In this document: one piece after another, positions 1-11,704 of the stretch
Numbering within the stretch: the stretch's first letter is position 1
Layout of the letters: each line of letters begins with the position of its first letter
Origin: Chlorophyllum brunneum
Lineage: Eukaryota > Basidiomycota > Agaricomycetes > Agaricales > Agaricaceae
Length of the DNA: 64,000 nt
Direction: 5' to 3'
Assembly (NCBI GenBank): GCA_963576785.1
Contig: OY756145.1
Location: forward strand, 2,704,903-2,768,902
Position numbers and translations under genes: made by a program
The notes under the pieces: generated by a model
Database searches by the model: none
Seen by the model: only the letters and a program-made list of their open reading frames with translations
What the model was told of the DNA's origin: nothing

Positions 1-1282
1 ATTCGTGTCAAATTCGTTGAATGAGAGGCTGTGCGTTTGCCATGAATGAAAAAGGGCAAGTTTGCTATTTTATGGGCTTGGCATCATAACGAACGTTGCC
101 TCGTTTGCTTGTTCGTACAACCGGACCTCACAGCGCCGAATTGGAACTACTCCTTGACCAAGAATGCCAGTTTTTCGAGTCTTCATCTACCATCGATTGC
201 GTAACCAACGATGGGACCAAGTGTTCTGTCTTGCTCAGCTGGCGGGATTGTTAAAATGGAAGACTTGCTTGCGAGAAGTCGTGTCGGTCACGGACGATGT
301 TTTGTCGCTCTATTGTTCTCCTCATTTATCGAGCTCGCTCGATATCCGGATCGCTCGCCCCTTTCTACTACCACTCACACTCTCCAAGGCTGCCGATCCC
401 CACCCCAGACCCTTCATGTTATTCTCCCTCCATTAAGCTATGTTGTTCAATCTGTTTTACCCTACACAGCCATAGACAAAGACGTTGATTCTCAGTGCAG
501 TCCCAATACACCTTTCGTAACTTGTCCATGATCTAAACATAGCCAATTGTTGAATCACTCTGCTGAACTGAGGGGAGCCGAGTTTGCCGGAACCGAGCGT
601 AGCCGAAAGCCATCGGCTGAATGGCACTAGGACGTTCCTTCAAATAAAGCTCACAGTAGTCCTTACTTTATTTGATATTCCTTCGTCCACTCATCGAGTC
701 GGGCGCAAGAAAAGATGTCCAGCAGATGACTGATAATCTTGGGCTTCCCGCCGACCCTAAAACGTTTCATCTAGTCACACATGGTTATGAGTGGCTTCCG
801 CAGCAGGAGGCAGACGCCTCTTATCAGCAAAAAGATGGAGGAAAAATGGAAGGGCAATGAATTTCGCAAACGAGAAGACCCAGGAAGGGGCAGTTGAAGT
901 ATGGGGAACTGAATGCGTCGATTACAAATTCATCGGTCGGTAGCAGGTACCTCGAGCGTCTCCCGGGAACGTGAGCCCTCCGAAAGTCTAGGTTCGAACG
1001 ATGATGGGAGAGCATAGGATGAGATTGCCGACCCAGAGCAACCAAGCCCATTCCGTGATTGCTAAGCCTTCGTGGAACGCTCTTTAAGTAAACGGAGATA
1101 CCTTCCAATCTCTCTCGGCATATTGGTGTGATCTCGAGCACTGTAACTTACAAGTACGACTAAACACTATAGAGGACACAGGCGGATCTGCTCAAGGTAC
1201 ACTCCCCAGGACCAGATGTTGCCACATCACAAGGCTCGGAATGTAATACATAAATGGAATGCGGGTCGAAAAACGAGCGGGG
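1..1282. other. Non-coding left flank, paralogous to the upstream region of the next gene
   Basis: I see no supportable gene here. About 20-150 resembles 2440-2570 (shared blocks such as GAGAGGCTGTGC / GAGAGGTTGTGC and TATTTTATGGGCTTG / TATTTTATGAGCTTG). About 530-850 resembles 2690-2990 (CCTTACTTTATTTGATATT / CCTTGCTTTATTTAATGTT). Since 2390-3000 is the 5' flank of the minus-strand membrane gene, this stretch is probably the 5' flank of a tandem paralogue whose start codon lies just left of the window. The open frames at 164-531 and 824-1141 show no recognisable family. Confidence 0.45.
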
Positions 1283-2389
1283 TTATACATGGGATTTTGT
1301 ATGTTCGTGAGTATCTCCTTCCGTTTCCTTGTCTTTCGGAATGAATGGCATTCCGAATCTCAAGCACGTCGCGATGATAACGAACCTGGTGACGCCATCA
1401 ATGATGATGCCCGCTAGGTCATACTTCTTCCCTGCGTCGATGTCTTCATTCGTCCCAATATGAATACCCTGCCCTACAATGGGAAATATTGCGTAGATGA
1501 TGAAAAGGGGAGAAATTATAAATGTTAGGCCCAAGGCAACCTGTGAAATCAACGAATGAGATGACAGAAACTTGCTCAATATGATTGCACGAACTTTATG
1601 ATCATTGATGGGAGCATGTCTTGAACGAACGTAGAGAAGTATGGAAGATAATGCAATATCGACGGTGGCGATAAAGACGAAAGAGATATGTGCGACAAAA
1701 AGATGGCCCGCTGCTTGAAATTTTGCCTTCGTCGTAGCATTGAATGCCGAGCCAACATAACCCATACTTAATGCAAGCAGGGTCACAACCAAGATCGTGT
1801 CAATAACCATCTTGCCGTTACAAAAAATCTTGGAAGTGCCGAGCATTCTTTCGCGATGTGTGATCAGCGACAGAATACCGGAAATGAGGATGATGTCGGC
1901 GAGGTAAGTCATGACATCCCAAGCGATGAAGAAGCTGTCAGGAATTGTAGGGAAATCCTGTCTGTTTTCATTGTACACTATCCCCCAGAGTGCACCCTGA
2001 AGGGCATAGGCGGTGATAAGGCACAACGTTGACAGGAGAAGGAACGCAGGGAAGATGGGCCCGACGCTGAATTCGGGAAGCGCGATGGACGGTGGTTGTC
2101 GAGTGAGGCGTCTGCGAATGTTCTCCAGAGCTTGGATTGCCTAGAAGGTCGTTAAAACGGCGAAGATAACACAGAATGAAAAGATTGCGGCATCTATCGG
2201 CTCGAAGCTCAAGCTCGAGACTGAGTCGCCGACATCATTACCCCCGCCACGGCCGCGACCTCCCTTTGCAAGAACTACGGAGGGTGAAAGAGAGACGGTT
2301 GAAATCAGTAGTGAGAGGTGGGAGCGCATAACGAGTTGCCAGAGGTAGGATGAGAATGCGGTGATCTGGGGAACACCCAATGAAGCCAT
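1283..2389 (-). CDS. Multi-pass membrane protein, unknown family, with in-frame TAG or unresolved intron
   Basis: Read from the ATG at 2389, the frame gives 82 residues, meets TAG at 2143-2141, then stays open in the same frame to a stop at 1283 (368 codons if read through). The second part is rich in hydrophobic segments, about six predicted helices, with a charged Lys/Glu/His-rich tail. This is the layout of the many seven-helix-like integral membrane proteins of Agaricomycetes. The TAG is preceded by an acceptor-like CTTCTAG and a TTTTAAC branch-like motif, so it may be the end of an intron. However, the phase-0 donors that would keep the frame (GTAGTT at 2278, GTCGGC at 2233, GTCTCG at 2221) are weak and would delete the first helix. 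A nonsense mutation is the alternative. I do not recognise a specific function. Confidence 0.6.
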
Positions 2390-3210
2390 GGTATTTCAAC
2401 ATTTTCGCATTTGCGGGACCTCGCTGTGAAGCTTAAAATAGTTTGATAGATTGAGAGGTTGTGCATGTGATTTGATATTTTATGAGCTTGTCATCATGAT
2501 GAACGTCGTTGCCTGCTTTGCACAGCTGGGACTCGTACACTATGGCACAAAATTGGATTGATTATGGGACAACAATAGAACAGGCTATCCTATTTGACTC
2601 AGCGGTGGGGTTGGAGAAGCTGAAACGTGGATTTTTAGCACAGTCCACCTCATCAATAACACTGTGATGTATCTCTCCATGACATATTTTTCATCTAGAC
2701 ATAGTCTTGATCGTTGAGGGAGTGTGTTCTGAGTTGAATGGAACAGAGGGTGGCCGAATGCCTACCACTTTACACTATTGGTCAACTGACACCAGCTCGT
2801 TCGTTAGAACAAGATGTATAATGAATCCTTGCTTTATTTAATGTTTCTTCTTGCATTCCTCTACAAAGAGCGGTCTAAGTAGGGGAAAGACCTGCATCGG
2901 GTCACATTGTTTAGCTCCATCGGTCTTAAATTGTCTTCCCCCACGAATGGCGCTGCCAGATTCTTATCAACAAAGACTCAAGCTGGGGGCACATAATAAT
3001 AGGAACATCTGTGAGAAGGAACATCTGTGAGATCCGCGACTGGGTAGGCAGTTCATCATCGATGTGTACCGCTTTTCCGGGCACAGCCATGTACCATGCT
3101 AGAAGAGACGACGAGATACGGTTGCAACTGCCAGAGTGTGAAACAAAGGGACATGATATCGTATACCTCCCGAGCCAAATGCAAATTAATAATCATTCAA
3201 GATGTAAGGC
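2390..3210. other. Intergenic, 5' flank of the membrane gene
   Basis: No gene is supported. The region is the upstream flank of the minus-strand membrane gene. It carries the blocks shared with 1-1000 described for the left flank, evidence of a tandem duplication that included the promoter. The short frame at 3011-3214 has no recognisable features. Confidence 0.5.
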
Positions 3211-5236
3211 CTAGCCACCAACGAATCCTACATTTCCACTGATTAGCCTCCCTACTCTCTGTACCAGGTGCCAAACTCGATCCATCGCTCCTCCAAGCCA
3301 TCCCAGCCTCGATGTCCCAAGCTTCGTTTCTTCTAGTGGTAGTGTCCTTTCGGGAAGGACGACAGCTCTCTTCTGTTCTGTGAAGGTCATCCTTCCGAGT
3401 CGAAGATTAATAGCGGTAGTGGAAGAGGGTCGTGAAGGTAAAGCGAAGAATTTCTCAACAGTCGTTTGCGAATTATTGGAGGCTATAGATGTTAATGAAG
3501 ATGCAGTGTCGGATCGCGGGAGGGTTGAGGGTCTGCGAACGTTGTCGGAATCTGCGCTTGGATCTGTTGGTGCCGATTCATGGGTGTCTACGCCAGGCAT
3601 GGACGAGTTACGACGCCAGCCAATGTCGACGATCCCAGTCCAATATGTTCCATACCTAAGATCGATGTTCTCCAAATGCGGGTTGGCTTGGCCAAGGCTT
3701 TCTAGGAAATTGGCAGCGTCAACGTGCTGAGTTATTGAGTCGAGATCCCTTGTGTTTTCCAAGTGCGTGGTAAGCATCAGATGCTTGAGAGAGAGGGAGA
3801 AAATGTGAGAACGTAGTAGGGTGTAGAGAACCTGTCAGGAGTGTGGTGAATGTTTATAGCACGCGGAAGCTCAAAGGACGTACCGAAATCGGGGAGTGAG
3901 GAGTCAACTCCATGGTCGAGTGAGGTAGGATTGTTCGGGAAGGATTCAAGCTATCTTGGGACTCGATGAGAAGAATTCCAAGGTTTGGAAAACGACTCAA
4001 AAGGATCACCAGGTCCCGCGTGATATGCGTTACAAGGAGGCTGAGACTCTCCAACGCGCCCATTGTTACATCGCAACACAACAGTGCGTCAAAGATTGGC
4101 TCCAGTTGGTGAGGATCACAAACCGTCATCGCAACTTGTTCGTCTAATCCCCATAGATCGACTGAACGCAGTTTCCGAGGGTGGCGATGGTGAATATTTG
4201 CGAACGTTGATAGGAGATGGTATGGTCCTCCGTATACCTCGAGATTTGGGATAGAGTTGTATGGAAGTCTATCTTCAATCTCGGGATTGCGGAAGTGCTC
4301 ACTTTGAGGCGGAAGAATGCGAAGTTCCTTCAACGAGGTGGATTGTATGAGAGCAGGAATAAAGTCGTCGGAGCTTGTGCATGAGTATGGAATGGTGAGA
4401 CTCGATAGCGTGCATGGTATATCATCTGGAAATTGTGCTAGGGTCGAAAGAAGATGTAGGGCAGTGGTATGACGGGGAACTGAGATCGAATTGATGTTCT
4501 GGGGATCGATCGTCATGGACAGTAAAACAGGATCAACCCCTCTTAATCGTTCTTCGTGTATCGATACGTGGTTTGTTATTTGCCCCTCCCAAGCCCACTG
4601 ATCCAGATCGAGGTTCGCGATTTTCGAGAGAGAAAAGGTTGGAACAAAATTGTCGGGAGAAGGTGGTAAAATACCACAAGAATTGATCCAGAGGGTCGTC
4701 AAATTGGGTAGCCGTTGTATGGCAGCCCACCAGGAAGGACGAATGTCAACACAATGCCATGCTAGGACGCAAATATTCGGGAAGGAGGGAAGGGCGTTCA
4801 TGATGGCGGAGATGATGAGTGTGGGATCAAGGTCATCTGTGAGTCGTCGTGGTGGGAAACCACTACGAGAGTAGGGCGACAGCCAAAGCTGGGTCACCGC
4901 TGGGGCAATGTGAGGTAACTTATAAAACTCCAGACGCTCCAACGTGCTCTGAAGATATCTACGGGGCCTATAGATTGGTCTGTCGGTATTATAGGCAAGG
5001 AAAAATGGGCAAACGTCAAGAATGCGGAAGAGGAAGGGTTGGGCAAGGATGCGGAAGGTAGAGCATGTTCGAGTGACGGAACGAAGGTCCTTGCCATCGA
5101 GGAGGGGGAAGACTGAGAGCCAGAGTTCTGGTGGTAGATGGGGGAGTGTCGGTTGGGGTGAAGGACAGGAGATATTGCTGATAGGCATCTCTGTTAGACT
5201 GGCCATGGGTCCGCAGCGAGCTCCAAGTATTTCCAA
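3211..5236 (-). CDS. F-box protein with LRR-like C-terminal region
   Basis: Two exons: 5236-3884 and 3831-3211, with a 52-nt intron (GTACGT...CTGACAG, 3883-3832) in phase 0, giving 657 residues. An F-box-like motif lies near residues 33-75: LPPELWLSVFPLLDGKDLRS, followed by a Cys-Ser-Thr-Phe-Arg stretch typical of fungal F-box proteins. The remainder has irregular Leu-rich segments of the kind that fold as degenerate leucine-rich repeats in fungal F-box families. The tail is Ser/Thr-rich. The expected role is substrate recognition in an SCF ubiquitin ligase by binding Skp1 through the F-box; the substrate is unknown. A second ATG ten codons in (MASLTEM) could also be the start. Such genes are strongly expanded in Agaricomycetes, so orthology cannot be assigned. 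Confidence 0.8.
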
Positions 5237-7562
5237 GGAGAGTTATCCTGGATGGAACTGGAACGGGCTATGAGCGGTAGTGAAAAGGAGAGTCGTGGTC
5301 AGTGTTTTGTCTCGCTGGCGACATGTCCCAATTTGGATGTTTGGAATGTGGAAATTGGTGTGGAGTGATCATGGGCCGGAATGTCAAATGGGCTCTCGTG
5401 GGCCTTCGGGCTTCAAGAACTCATATCCGTTGTACGAGTCGGCGTAGGTGAGAACCTGCTCGTACCTCAAACTGCCGTACTGTGATTGGCTTCCGAAGAA
5501 CGTGTCAGGTCCAAGCGAGGGACAGTTCCTTATTTGTTTTCGCATCAAGAGCAAATAAGGAACAGCGGCCTAACCGCTTCCGGGAGTATGAAAGCACTGC
5601 CCGAGGTCGTCCTATCTCCTCGATTCCACAGTTCTTCGGAGCCTTCGAATGATGTTGAAAAAATATCTTACAGACGCCTTACAAACGCACCCCCAGGTAT
5701 GTCCCGGCTTGACCTCGGGCCCACCATTCGTGACTTCTACTTCTTTATCGCTTTCTACCTACTTCCGGCTTCCTGGGATTAGTACACCATTATTATCTCA
5801 CCCAACTTCCATAGTTCCTGAATGCTCATCCATGATATCCTTTTTTTGTTTTTCGATATTTTTGCGACTGGACTTTCCTGTTCACAGCTTCAGAGCATTC
5901 GAGACACCGCAGCGTCGTAGGCATGAAATAGAGGCATATTCGGTGATCAACATTAAGATAGCCGAATGAATTGGAGGTCTGTCTGTATCCGAATCGAATA
6001 TCTTGCTTCAATGTCGCACCATTACGACCCCTTTCTTGTCCTCCCTCAGGCCCTCAGCGAGAAACCTTGGATCTAAAATGACCCACTGACTTGATTGAAA
6101 TACTCTGGGTCCTATACAATGGTTGACCTTCCTCCTTCCGCACACAACCGTTCTTGCCTACGTGAGATATTGTTGGCGTGCTAAGATCGTCGCGAAGGAG
6201 GATCGTGATAGGACTTGACAGTGTTTGATGGGTTCTCCACACAGGCATCGGTGCGCAATAGGCGACATAACAACCAAGCAATAGTCCTTCATGGTTGACC
6301 CAAAGGCAAGATTTTACCCCCTACTGTCAATGGGTGGCAGCCACTACAGTTAGAGCACATACTTAACCCTCATCGTCGATCCAGGGCAGCAGACGGTCTC
6401 CGGTGCGCTTCAGTACTCTAAAAAAGCCTGTACTATGATTATGTGATTAAAGAGGACAGTAGATAAGGTTCGGGCCGGCGCTGGCGGCTGTGGATGATAA
6501 GGTAGTTCGGACAGGGATTCAGAAGGGCCTCCAAGGCGAAGGCCGCCCGAGCAGCCCCGAACAACGGAGTCCACACGGCGATGGGACGGGTCTGTTGCCA
6601 ATAAATTTCGACCAAAACCTCAACCTTGAACTGGAAAGCTTCTGTGATGACTCGCACAGAAATAGAACCCTGCAATGGAAATGTTTACGACTTCGCCGAG
6701 TGGTATGTACCCTCGTGAATACCCTCGTGAACTCCGTCCTCGCTTTCGTCTCCACCCCCACCTTCACACCATATGCCAAGACTGACTTACTGACTTCAAG
6801 AAGCACTAATTCGCTCCTGTCTGAGGTCTTCTAGGACGGCATTCCCCGCTTCTCTAAGAACGCCAACAGAACGCCGCCGTGGATTTCCTTGTCATTTGTG
6901 CTTCTGTTTTTGTTTTTTTCCTATGAAGGTATTGAGACGTTCGAGCTGGGTGTGATTCGGTGTGTATGTAGCAGAAACCGCCCCAACTTGTAGTTATGTA
7001 GCAGCGATAGGGGTTATGTCAAGGACATGCCAGGGTTGTGTCGTTGATCTTCTTGGCATGGCGTGGCATCGTACTTAAGAAGCTTCAAGCTCTCGTTATG
7101 CAATCTTGAAACAAATCGACCTTTTCGGCTTGATTTGATAAGTAACTATTGATAGTCCTGTCGCCGTGATCTATCGAGAGTTTATAGCATTGCGGAGCTT
7201 CGAGCTTCAACTCTGGTGGTGTATCGTGGGCTTTTTCCCACTGCCGCGGTCTCTTCTTTCTTAGGTCCCTTAGTCCAGTACTCTGGCCGATACAGAGAAC
7301 GTACAGGTTCGGCGGACTATATGTCAAACTGAATTGTTTACAGTCGCCACCGCTACACCTGACAACTTGGGACTTAAGTGACTGAATTGAATGGTTTCTT
7401 CAGAATTGATTGAAAGCCAGCCATTTGTTATCGTGGAGCTGAAAGGGATGTCAGAGGCTGTGTAGGTAGTTACTGTACATATTGAAGAAGGTTTGGTTCA
7501 ATTAACGAAGAGAGGAAGGGAAATGGCAGTGGGAACAAAGGGTAGTAGGGATGGTCTTGTCA
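5237..7562. other. Intergenic, no gene seen
   Basis: About 2.3 kb lies between the start of the F-box gene and the stop of the first protoglobin gene. The short frames (5486-5969, 6410-6834, 7085-7327) overlap one another on both strands and carry no recognisable motif. From about 7080 onward the sequence is part of the protoglobin duplication and matches the region beginning near 20430. Confidence 0.4.
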
Positions 7563-8354
7563 TCACTTTTGCTCCTCGCTTTTTTCTCCACTTTCTCCCT
7601 TGATGTAGTGACGTGCGAAAAGATCTAGGCGATGATCAGCAGACTGATTTGTTTCTTACGAGATCTACACCTACCATTTTGCAACCAAAGAATCTGGGAC
7701 GTTTATCAGTGTGTACGCAGCCATGTCAGAAGCTTCATTTACATACCTTGTTTACTGCCTTCACAACGGCAACCTTGGTGCTTTGATCAAGTTCTGGGTG
7801 TTCCATTACCGCAGACATTATTATATCTTGGACAAAACCTAGATAGTATGTTGTTTCAAACTGGGCTGCCCAATTGGGCAAAGGGATTACGAACCGAGGA
7901 GGAGAGCGCAGTGCATAAACTCTACTCGAAGACCCGGTTTCTTGGCCCGATGCTTGAATCCAGAGTCCTCAACACCAGTATGCATTCTGCCAACTTTGTC
8001 AAGATATTCCCAACTCTTTGGATTGTCATAGTCCATGGTGACTAGCTTGACGATGTAGCCCGACAGGAAATCCTTACGGAATTTGATTTGGGAGTGGTCG
8101 AGGGTCAAATCGTCGAGAGACTGAGGTGTATCACCCGTAAATCCCGTTTGGCGCGGTACGAATGCTTGCTTCGTGACTGAATATTGGAACAGTTTCACGT
8201 AGACGGCATCGACGACAACAGGAACAAGGGGAGCGAGATACGGCTTAGCAGCATGGAGTGCTGCTGCATCAGCCGCCGTCCAGTTGACAAAGTCGCGGGT
8301 GTATTCGAGCCTCGACGGGAGGGATTCCAAGGATTCAGGGGTGATGTCGTGCAT
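7563..8354 (-). CDS. Protoglobin, copy 1 (short form, no membrane tail)
   Basis: Four exons: 8354-7895, 7838-7747, 7693-7675 (19 nt) and 7624-7563, with introns of 56, 53 and 50 nt, giving 210 residues. The sequence is of the protoglobin family, single-domain haem globins first known from archaea and also found in fungi, thought to bind O2, CO or NO. Family-like stretches include TPESLESL, the QIKFRKDFLSGYIVKLVTMD block and a strongly conserved segment GFKHRAKKPGLRVEF that contains a candidate haem-ligating His. The protein is about 86% identical to copy 2 over exon 1, and nearly invariant from QIKFRKDF onward. Exon 4 stops at TGA 7565-7563. A two-base length difference just after the homologous position puts the remaining tail (which would read LLPFVPTAISLPLF) out of frame, so this copy lacks the hydrophobic anchor of copy 2. 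Confidence 0.88.
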
Positions 8355-8530
8355 ATCGGTGGCTCAGTAGTTGGGAGCTAGTCGAGTGTGAGGCGACATT
8401 TTATACCTTTCCGTGACTCGACCCTAGTTAAGGAATTCGTTCGCGAGAAGTCCTACACGTAACATCTTTAGGACGTATTTACACTTTGGCGTCGAATTCG
8501 AGATCCGGCTAACGGTCGGCCTGAAAGGAG
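8355..8530 (-). promoter_or_regulatory. Promoter region of protoglobin copy 1
   Basis: On the minus strand a TATAAAA box lies at 8405-8399, about 45 bp upstream of the ATG. The 17-bp block ATCCGGCTAACGGTCGG at 8503-8519 is kept exactly in the other copy at 21713-21729, although nearby sequence has diverged. It may be a regulator site; no factor can be named. Confidence 0.5.
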
Positions 8531-9568
8531 ACACCCCGGGCAAAACCAGGTTTCCCAGATTTTCAGCGGTAGGACAGGACATTGTGATTCGTCCGAGGGT
8601 AGCGGTTCTACGAATAGGGTGGTAAGTGAAAGCTAGTGGAACGGGGCGAATTGCCGATGTTTGTCAAATATATAACAAGCGCTCCTGTAACAGTGAGAAG
8701 CGGCGAGACATGAGTTTCCCATGGCTATTATCGGTCCGTCCGATTATTGGGATCCCAGGATTCCGAAACATGTGAAGTGAACAGGCGATGCCGTGAGAAG
8801 CATCGGTATAAGGTTTAATAAAAGGGTGGATGGATTGTTCATCAGATATGATCAAAGGGTGTGGGCCAGGGATAAACTCAGCCAAAATTAATTAGGTATA
8901 GTTGATGGAAATAGAGAGCCAGTGATTCCCAGAAAACTGTGTCATTCTAGTGGTTAAGTCTGAATGTAATTGAATAGTATTTAGTTCTACAACAATCTGG
9001 CCCTAAATATCCTACCAACACTGATTAGATTGAAGAAAATTTGTACATACAAGGCTACCCAATCCCAATCAATATATCTCAGTATGGCTGCTTATAGCTT
9101 CTTCTGAAGGACTTACTTTGCAGGTGATTATAAACTTATGGCTACATATTCTGCCACAGTGCATAAGAAATAGTTAAGACTGGTAGTCAGGATAAGTCAT
9201 GTACATAAGTTCTACTAACACTCATTAACAATGCAAGTAATGAGGGAGACATACATAGAATCAATGCATTTAAGCAGTATAGACCTTGTTGTGTATATAC
9301 CCATTTCATGAACTTTGCATTTCCACTTCACTTTTGTTATATAATGTGTTATGTGACTCTTGAGTATTATTTTGATATTTCTGCTCATCTATCTCAGTCA
9401 CATTTTGTAATACTGGGTGTGTTCTCACAACTCTAAATCCTTGCATTATAACAGACATAAGGGTGATATAAGGGTGACTCAAGGAAAACCCTCAAGGGCA
9501 CTAATTACAAAGCTAAATATTACTATGTAAATTTAGATATAGTGTATATTGCATAGAAGAACTTCTAG
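8531..9568. other. Transition into the AT-rich, CpG-poor block
   Basis: No gene. Base composition changes sharply near 8885: to the left CpG is frequent, to the right it is almost absent and the sequence becomes AT-rich. The change marks the edge of the transposon island. Confidence 0.5.
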
Positions 9569-9947
9569 TGTTGAAGTTTTGGACATATTCTAGAAATAGA
9601 CTATGAAGTCATTATGATAATAATAGACTGATCTGTTACTTTCTAGTAACTTCAATCTATAGTAACTTCTTATGAGTTGCTCTGCATAGAGTCATAATGT
9701 CAATTGGTACTTGATAGATTACTCTACATAGTTTCAATAACTAGTATAATATGTTCTGCAGTACTCCACAGGTACTATACCACAGTTAATAGGAGTTATA
9801 AGGAACATTCTATGTATTCCTAGTATTTTATATAGTTTGACTTGTCTATGTTCTTACATGTATATAAACCCCATGTAGTAGACCAAGTTCTGTATCTTGT
9901 TTAATCAAACAACTTTTTCATCATATCCTATCTACTCTAGTACAACA
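9569..9947 (+). repeat. Possible copia-type solo LTR relic
   Basis: The segment begins TGTTGAAG and ends TACAACA, the usual termini of Ty1/copia LTRs. It carries a TATATAAACCCC promoter-like motif about 90 bp before the end. No convincing 5-bp target duplication flanks it and no internal region follows, so it is at most a solo or eroded LTR. Confidence 0.35.
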
Positions 9948-10819
9948 CAAATCTCAATCTACTTGACTTTGAACTTTCTACCTCTGACACAGATTGTTTT
10001 ATTACTAAAATTTGTCTATCCAAATTACCCTTCTACTATTACTGGATAGAAACATACTTTATCAGTAAGTAAACCCTATATTTTCTCCCACTGTGTTTAC
10101 TGCTACCCTAGCAAACAACTTGTTATAGTTGTTTCCTCAATATCTAGTCTCTGAGAAATGATTTGTTTCTTATTATCTGGGTAGATAGATTGAGTTAGTA
10201 AAAGACCAAGTCAACTAGACATTTAATTCTGAGAAAAGTAGGACTATAGTAGTAAGCTTTCTGATGGTCCAATACTACTTAGGGTAGCTTGTATAGCTGA
10301 GAGTTTAAAAAAAAAAAGTGACTGTTCTTTCTTTCCTTTCTTTTTCTTTCCTAGACCAAATACTATAAGTTACTCTAGAGATATGGGTTGGAGAACAGCT
10401 TAGAAAGAAACCAGATGAATAGAACCTTTAAGAGACTTTTGATAACCCCCTAACCAATGTCCAGAAAATTTTCATTTGTGAAAAAACTTGACTTTATGTT
10501 TTGTTTTACATTGTTTCATAGCTCTTTTTTTTCCATGAGCTCAACAAATTTACACTTGAACCTTATATGATGGAAAGCTAATAATTTTTTAATTATTATT
10601 TTTTTGGTTAATCTTGTTTATTCTCTATTGGCCTTGCATAAACATAATTTAAGTCTAATATAATGTTTATATAACCCAGAAATATTTGAATACTATTTAA
10701 GTAATATTTGCATAATCAGTATAAATTATACAAATATAGAGATAGTATAAGGTAGTTTGGAAATTGGATACTCACTAGTATCACATAATATAATACTAAT
10801 GGAGAAACTAAGAATAGTC
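9948..10819. other. AT-rich, CpG-depleted DNA without a gene
   Basis: No reading frame of note. It has poly-A/T tracts (for example near 10306 and 10526) and dense stop codons in all frames. It is probably decayed repeat sequence. Confidence 0.4.
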
Positions 10820-10912
10820 TGTAACAGTTTAATAATATTTGCTTATCCAGATACTTGGCTTACTTGGCTGAGATAAGTATTAAGGCCATATTCTAGAGGT
10901 TACATTCTCTTC
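10820..10912 (+). repeat. Left piece of a repeat interrupted by the chromovirus
   Basis: The sequence starting TGTAACAGTTTAATAA matches 17692-17785. The right piece of the same repeat resumes after the chromovirus at 19599-19632 and ends in TATAACA. The chromovirus therefore inserted into this older repeat, duplicating TCTTC (10908-10912 and 19599-19603). Confidence 0.65.
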
Positions 10913-11210
10913 TGTTATGAATTATTCTTAGCAGTTACATTCCTATTATGTACCTATCATCTTACACTTATCATTCGACTATATCCATTTCATTCCTTAG
11001 AGTTATTACTCTTCATAACTCATTCTACTTGTTTCTATAACTCCATTACTCTGTTCTCTTATTCTTAGTACTCACCACTAGTATATAAAGTGTATTAATA
11101 CTTAACATATTCCTTATACTTTACCAATTGTATCATCCTTTTCTCTTCTCTCTACTTCCTTGTTTTTATCCAAAGACTTGCAATCTGAGTTCTAGACTAA
11201 GATCATAACA
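10913..11210 (+). repeat. 5' LTR of the chromovirus
   Basis: 298 bp, TGTTATGA...TCATAACA, with inverted terminal bases. It contains a TATATAA box at 11082-11088. It is clearly homologous along its length to 19312-19598, with small indels, which suggests an old insertion. Confidence 0.9.
11082..11127 (+). promoter_or_regulatory. LTR promoter and inferred transcript start
   Basis: The TATATAA box lies 28-34 bp before ATACTTTACCAA (11116-11127). The latter is the exact complement of the primer-binding site at 11212-11223, which is what self-priming elements need at the 5' end of their RNA. Confidence 0.6.
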
Positions 11211-11211
11211 T

Positions 11212-11223
11212 TTGGTAAAGTAT
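11212..11223 (+). other. Self-priming primer-binding site
   Basis: TTGGTAAAGTAT begins two bases after the 5' LTR. It is perfectly complementary over 12 nt to 11116-11127 within the LTR, near the predicted RNA 5' end. Tf1/sushi-type chromoviruses prime reverse transcription by folding the RNA 5' end back onto such a site rather than using a tRNA. Confidence 0.65.
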
Positions 11224-11704
11224 TATTTGACTTACCTTGCAAGAAAGGTGTCACTATTCATAGCTAGGCTTGGAATAATAGCCTCCAACCAGGATAACAA
11301 TATATGAGTAGCAGCAGCTTATTAAGAATACTGAGAAAACCCAGAACTCTAAGACCAACAGACATCTAGGAATCATCAGTCACTACTGGATCCAAACAAT
11401 AAATAGAACCAGAAGTCCCTAAAGGGCTTAAGCAATAGAAATAAGATTATAGCATAGATGAAGACATAGCTCTCTCTGAAACCCTATTCAATACAGAGGT
11501 TACCAAGACCATATCTGACATAGAAGTTGCAGAAGCTTTATTTGACATAGAAGTTGCTAAAGTTCCATCCAATACAGAAATTGCCAAAACCTATGAATAT
11601 AACAAATCCAAAACATCTGATATAGAAGTCGCCAAGAACTAATCCCATATAGATATTGCCAAGATACATAAGAACATACACAGAAAATTTGAAACAGAAT
11701 CAGA

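Larger units (their letters stand above)
7080..8530. repeat. Segmental duplication, left copy (protoglobin gene plus flanks)
   Basis: This segment is paralogous to about 20430-21745 in the same orientation. Similarity covers the four exons, the three intron positions and the promoter. It continues patchily past the stop codon (for example GCTTCAAGCTCTCGTTATGCA versus GCTTCAGCTCCCGTCATGCA). Edges are approximate because they were judged by eye. Confidence 0.7.
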
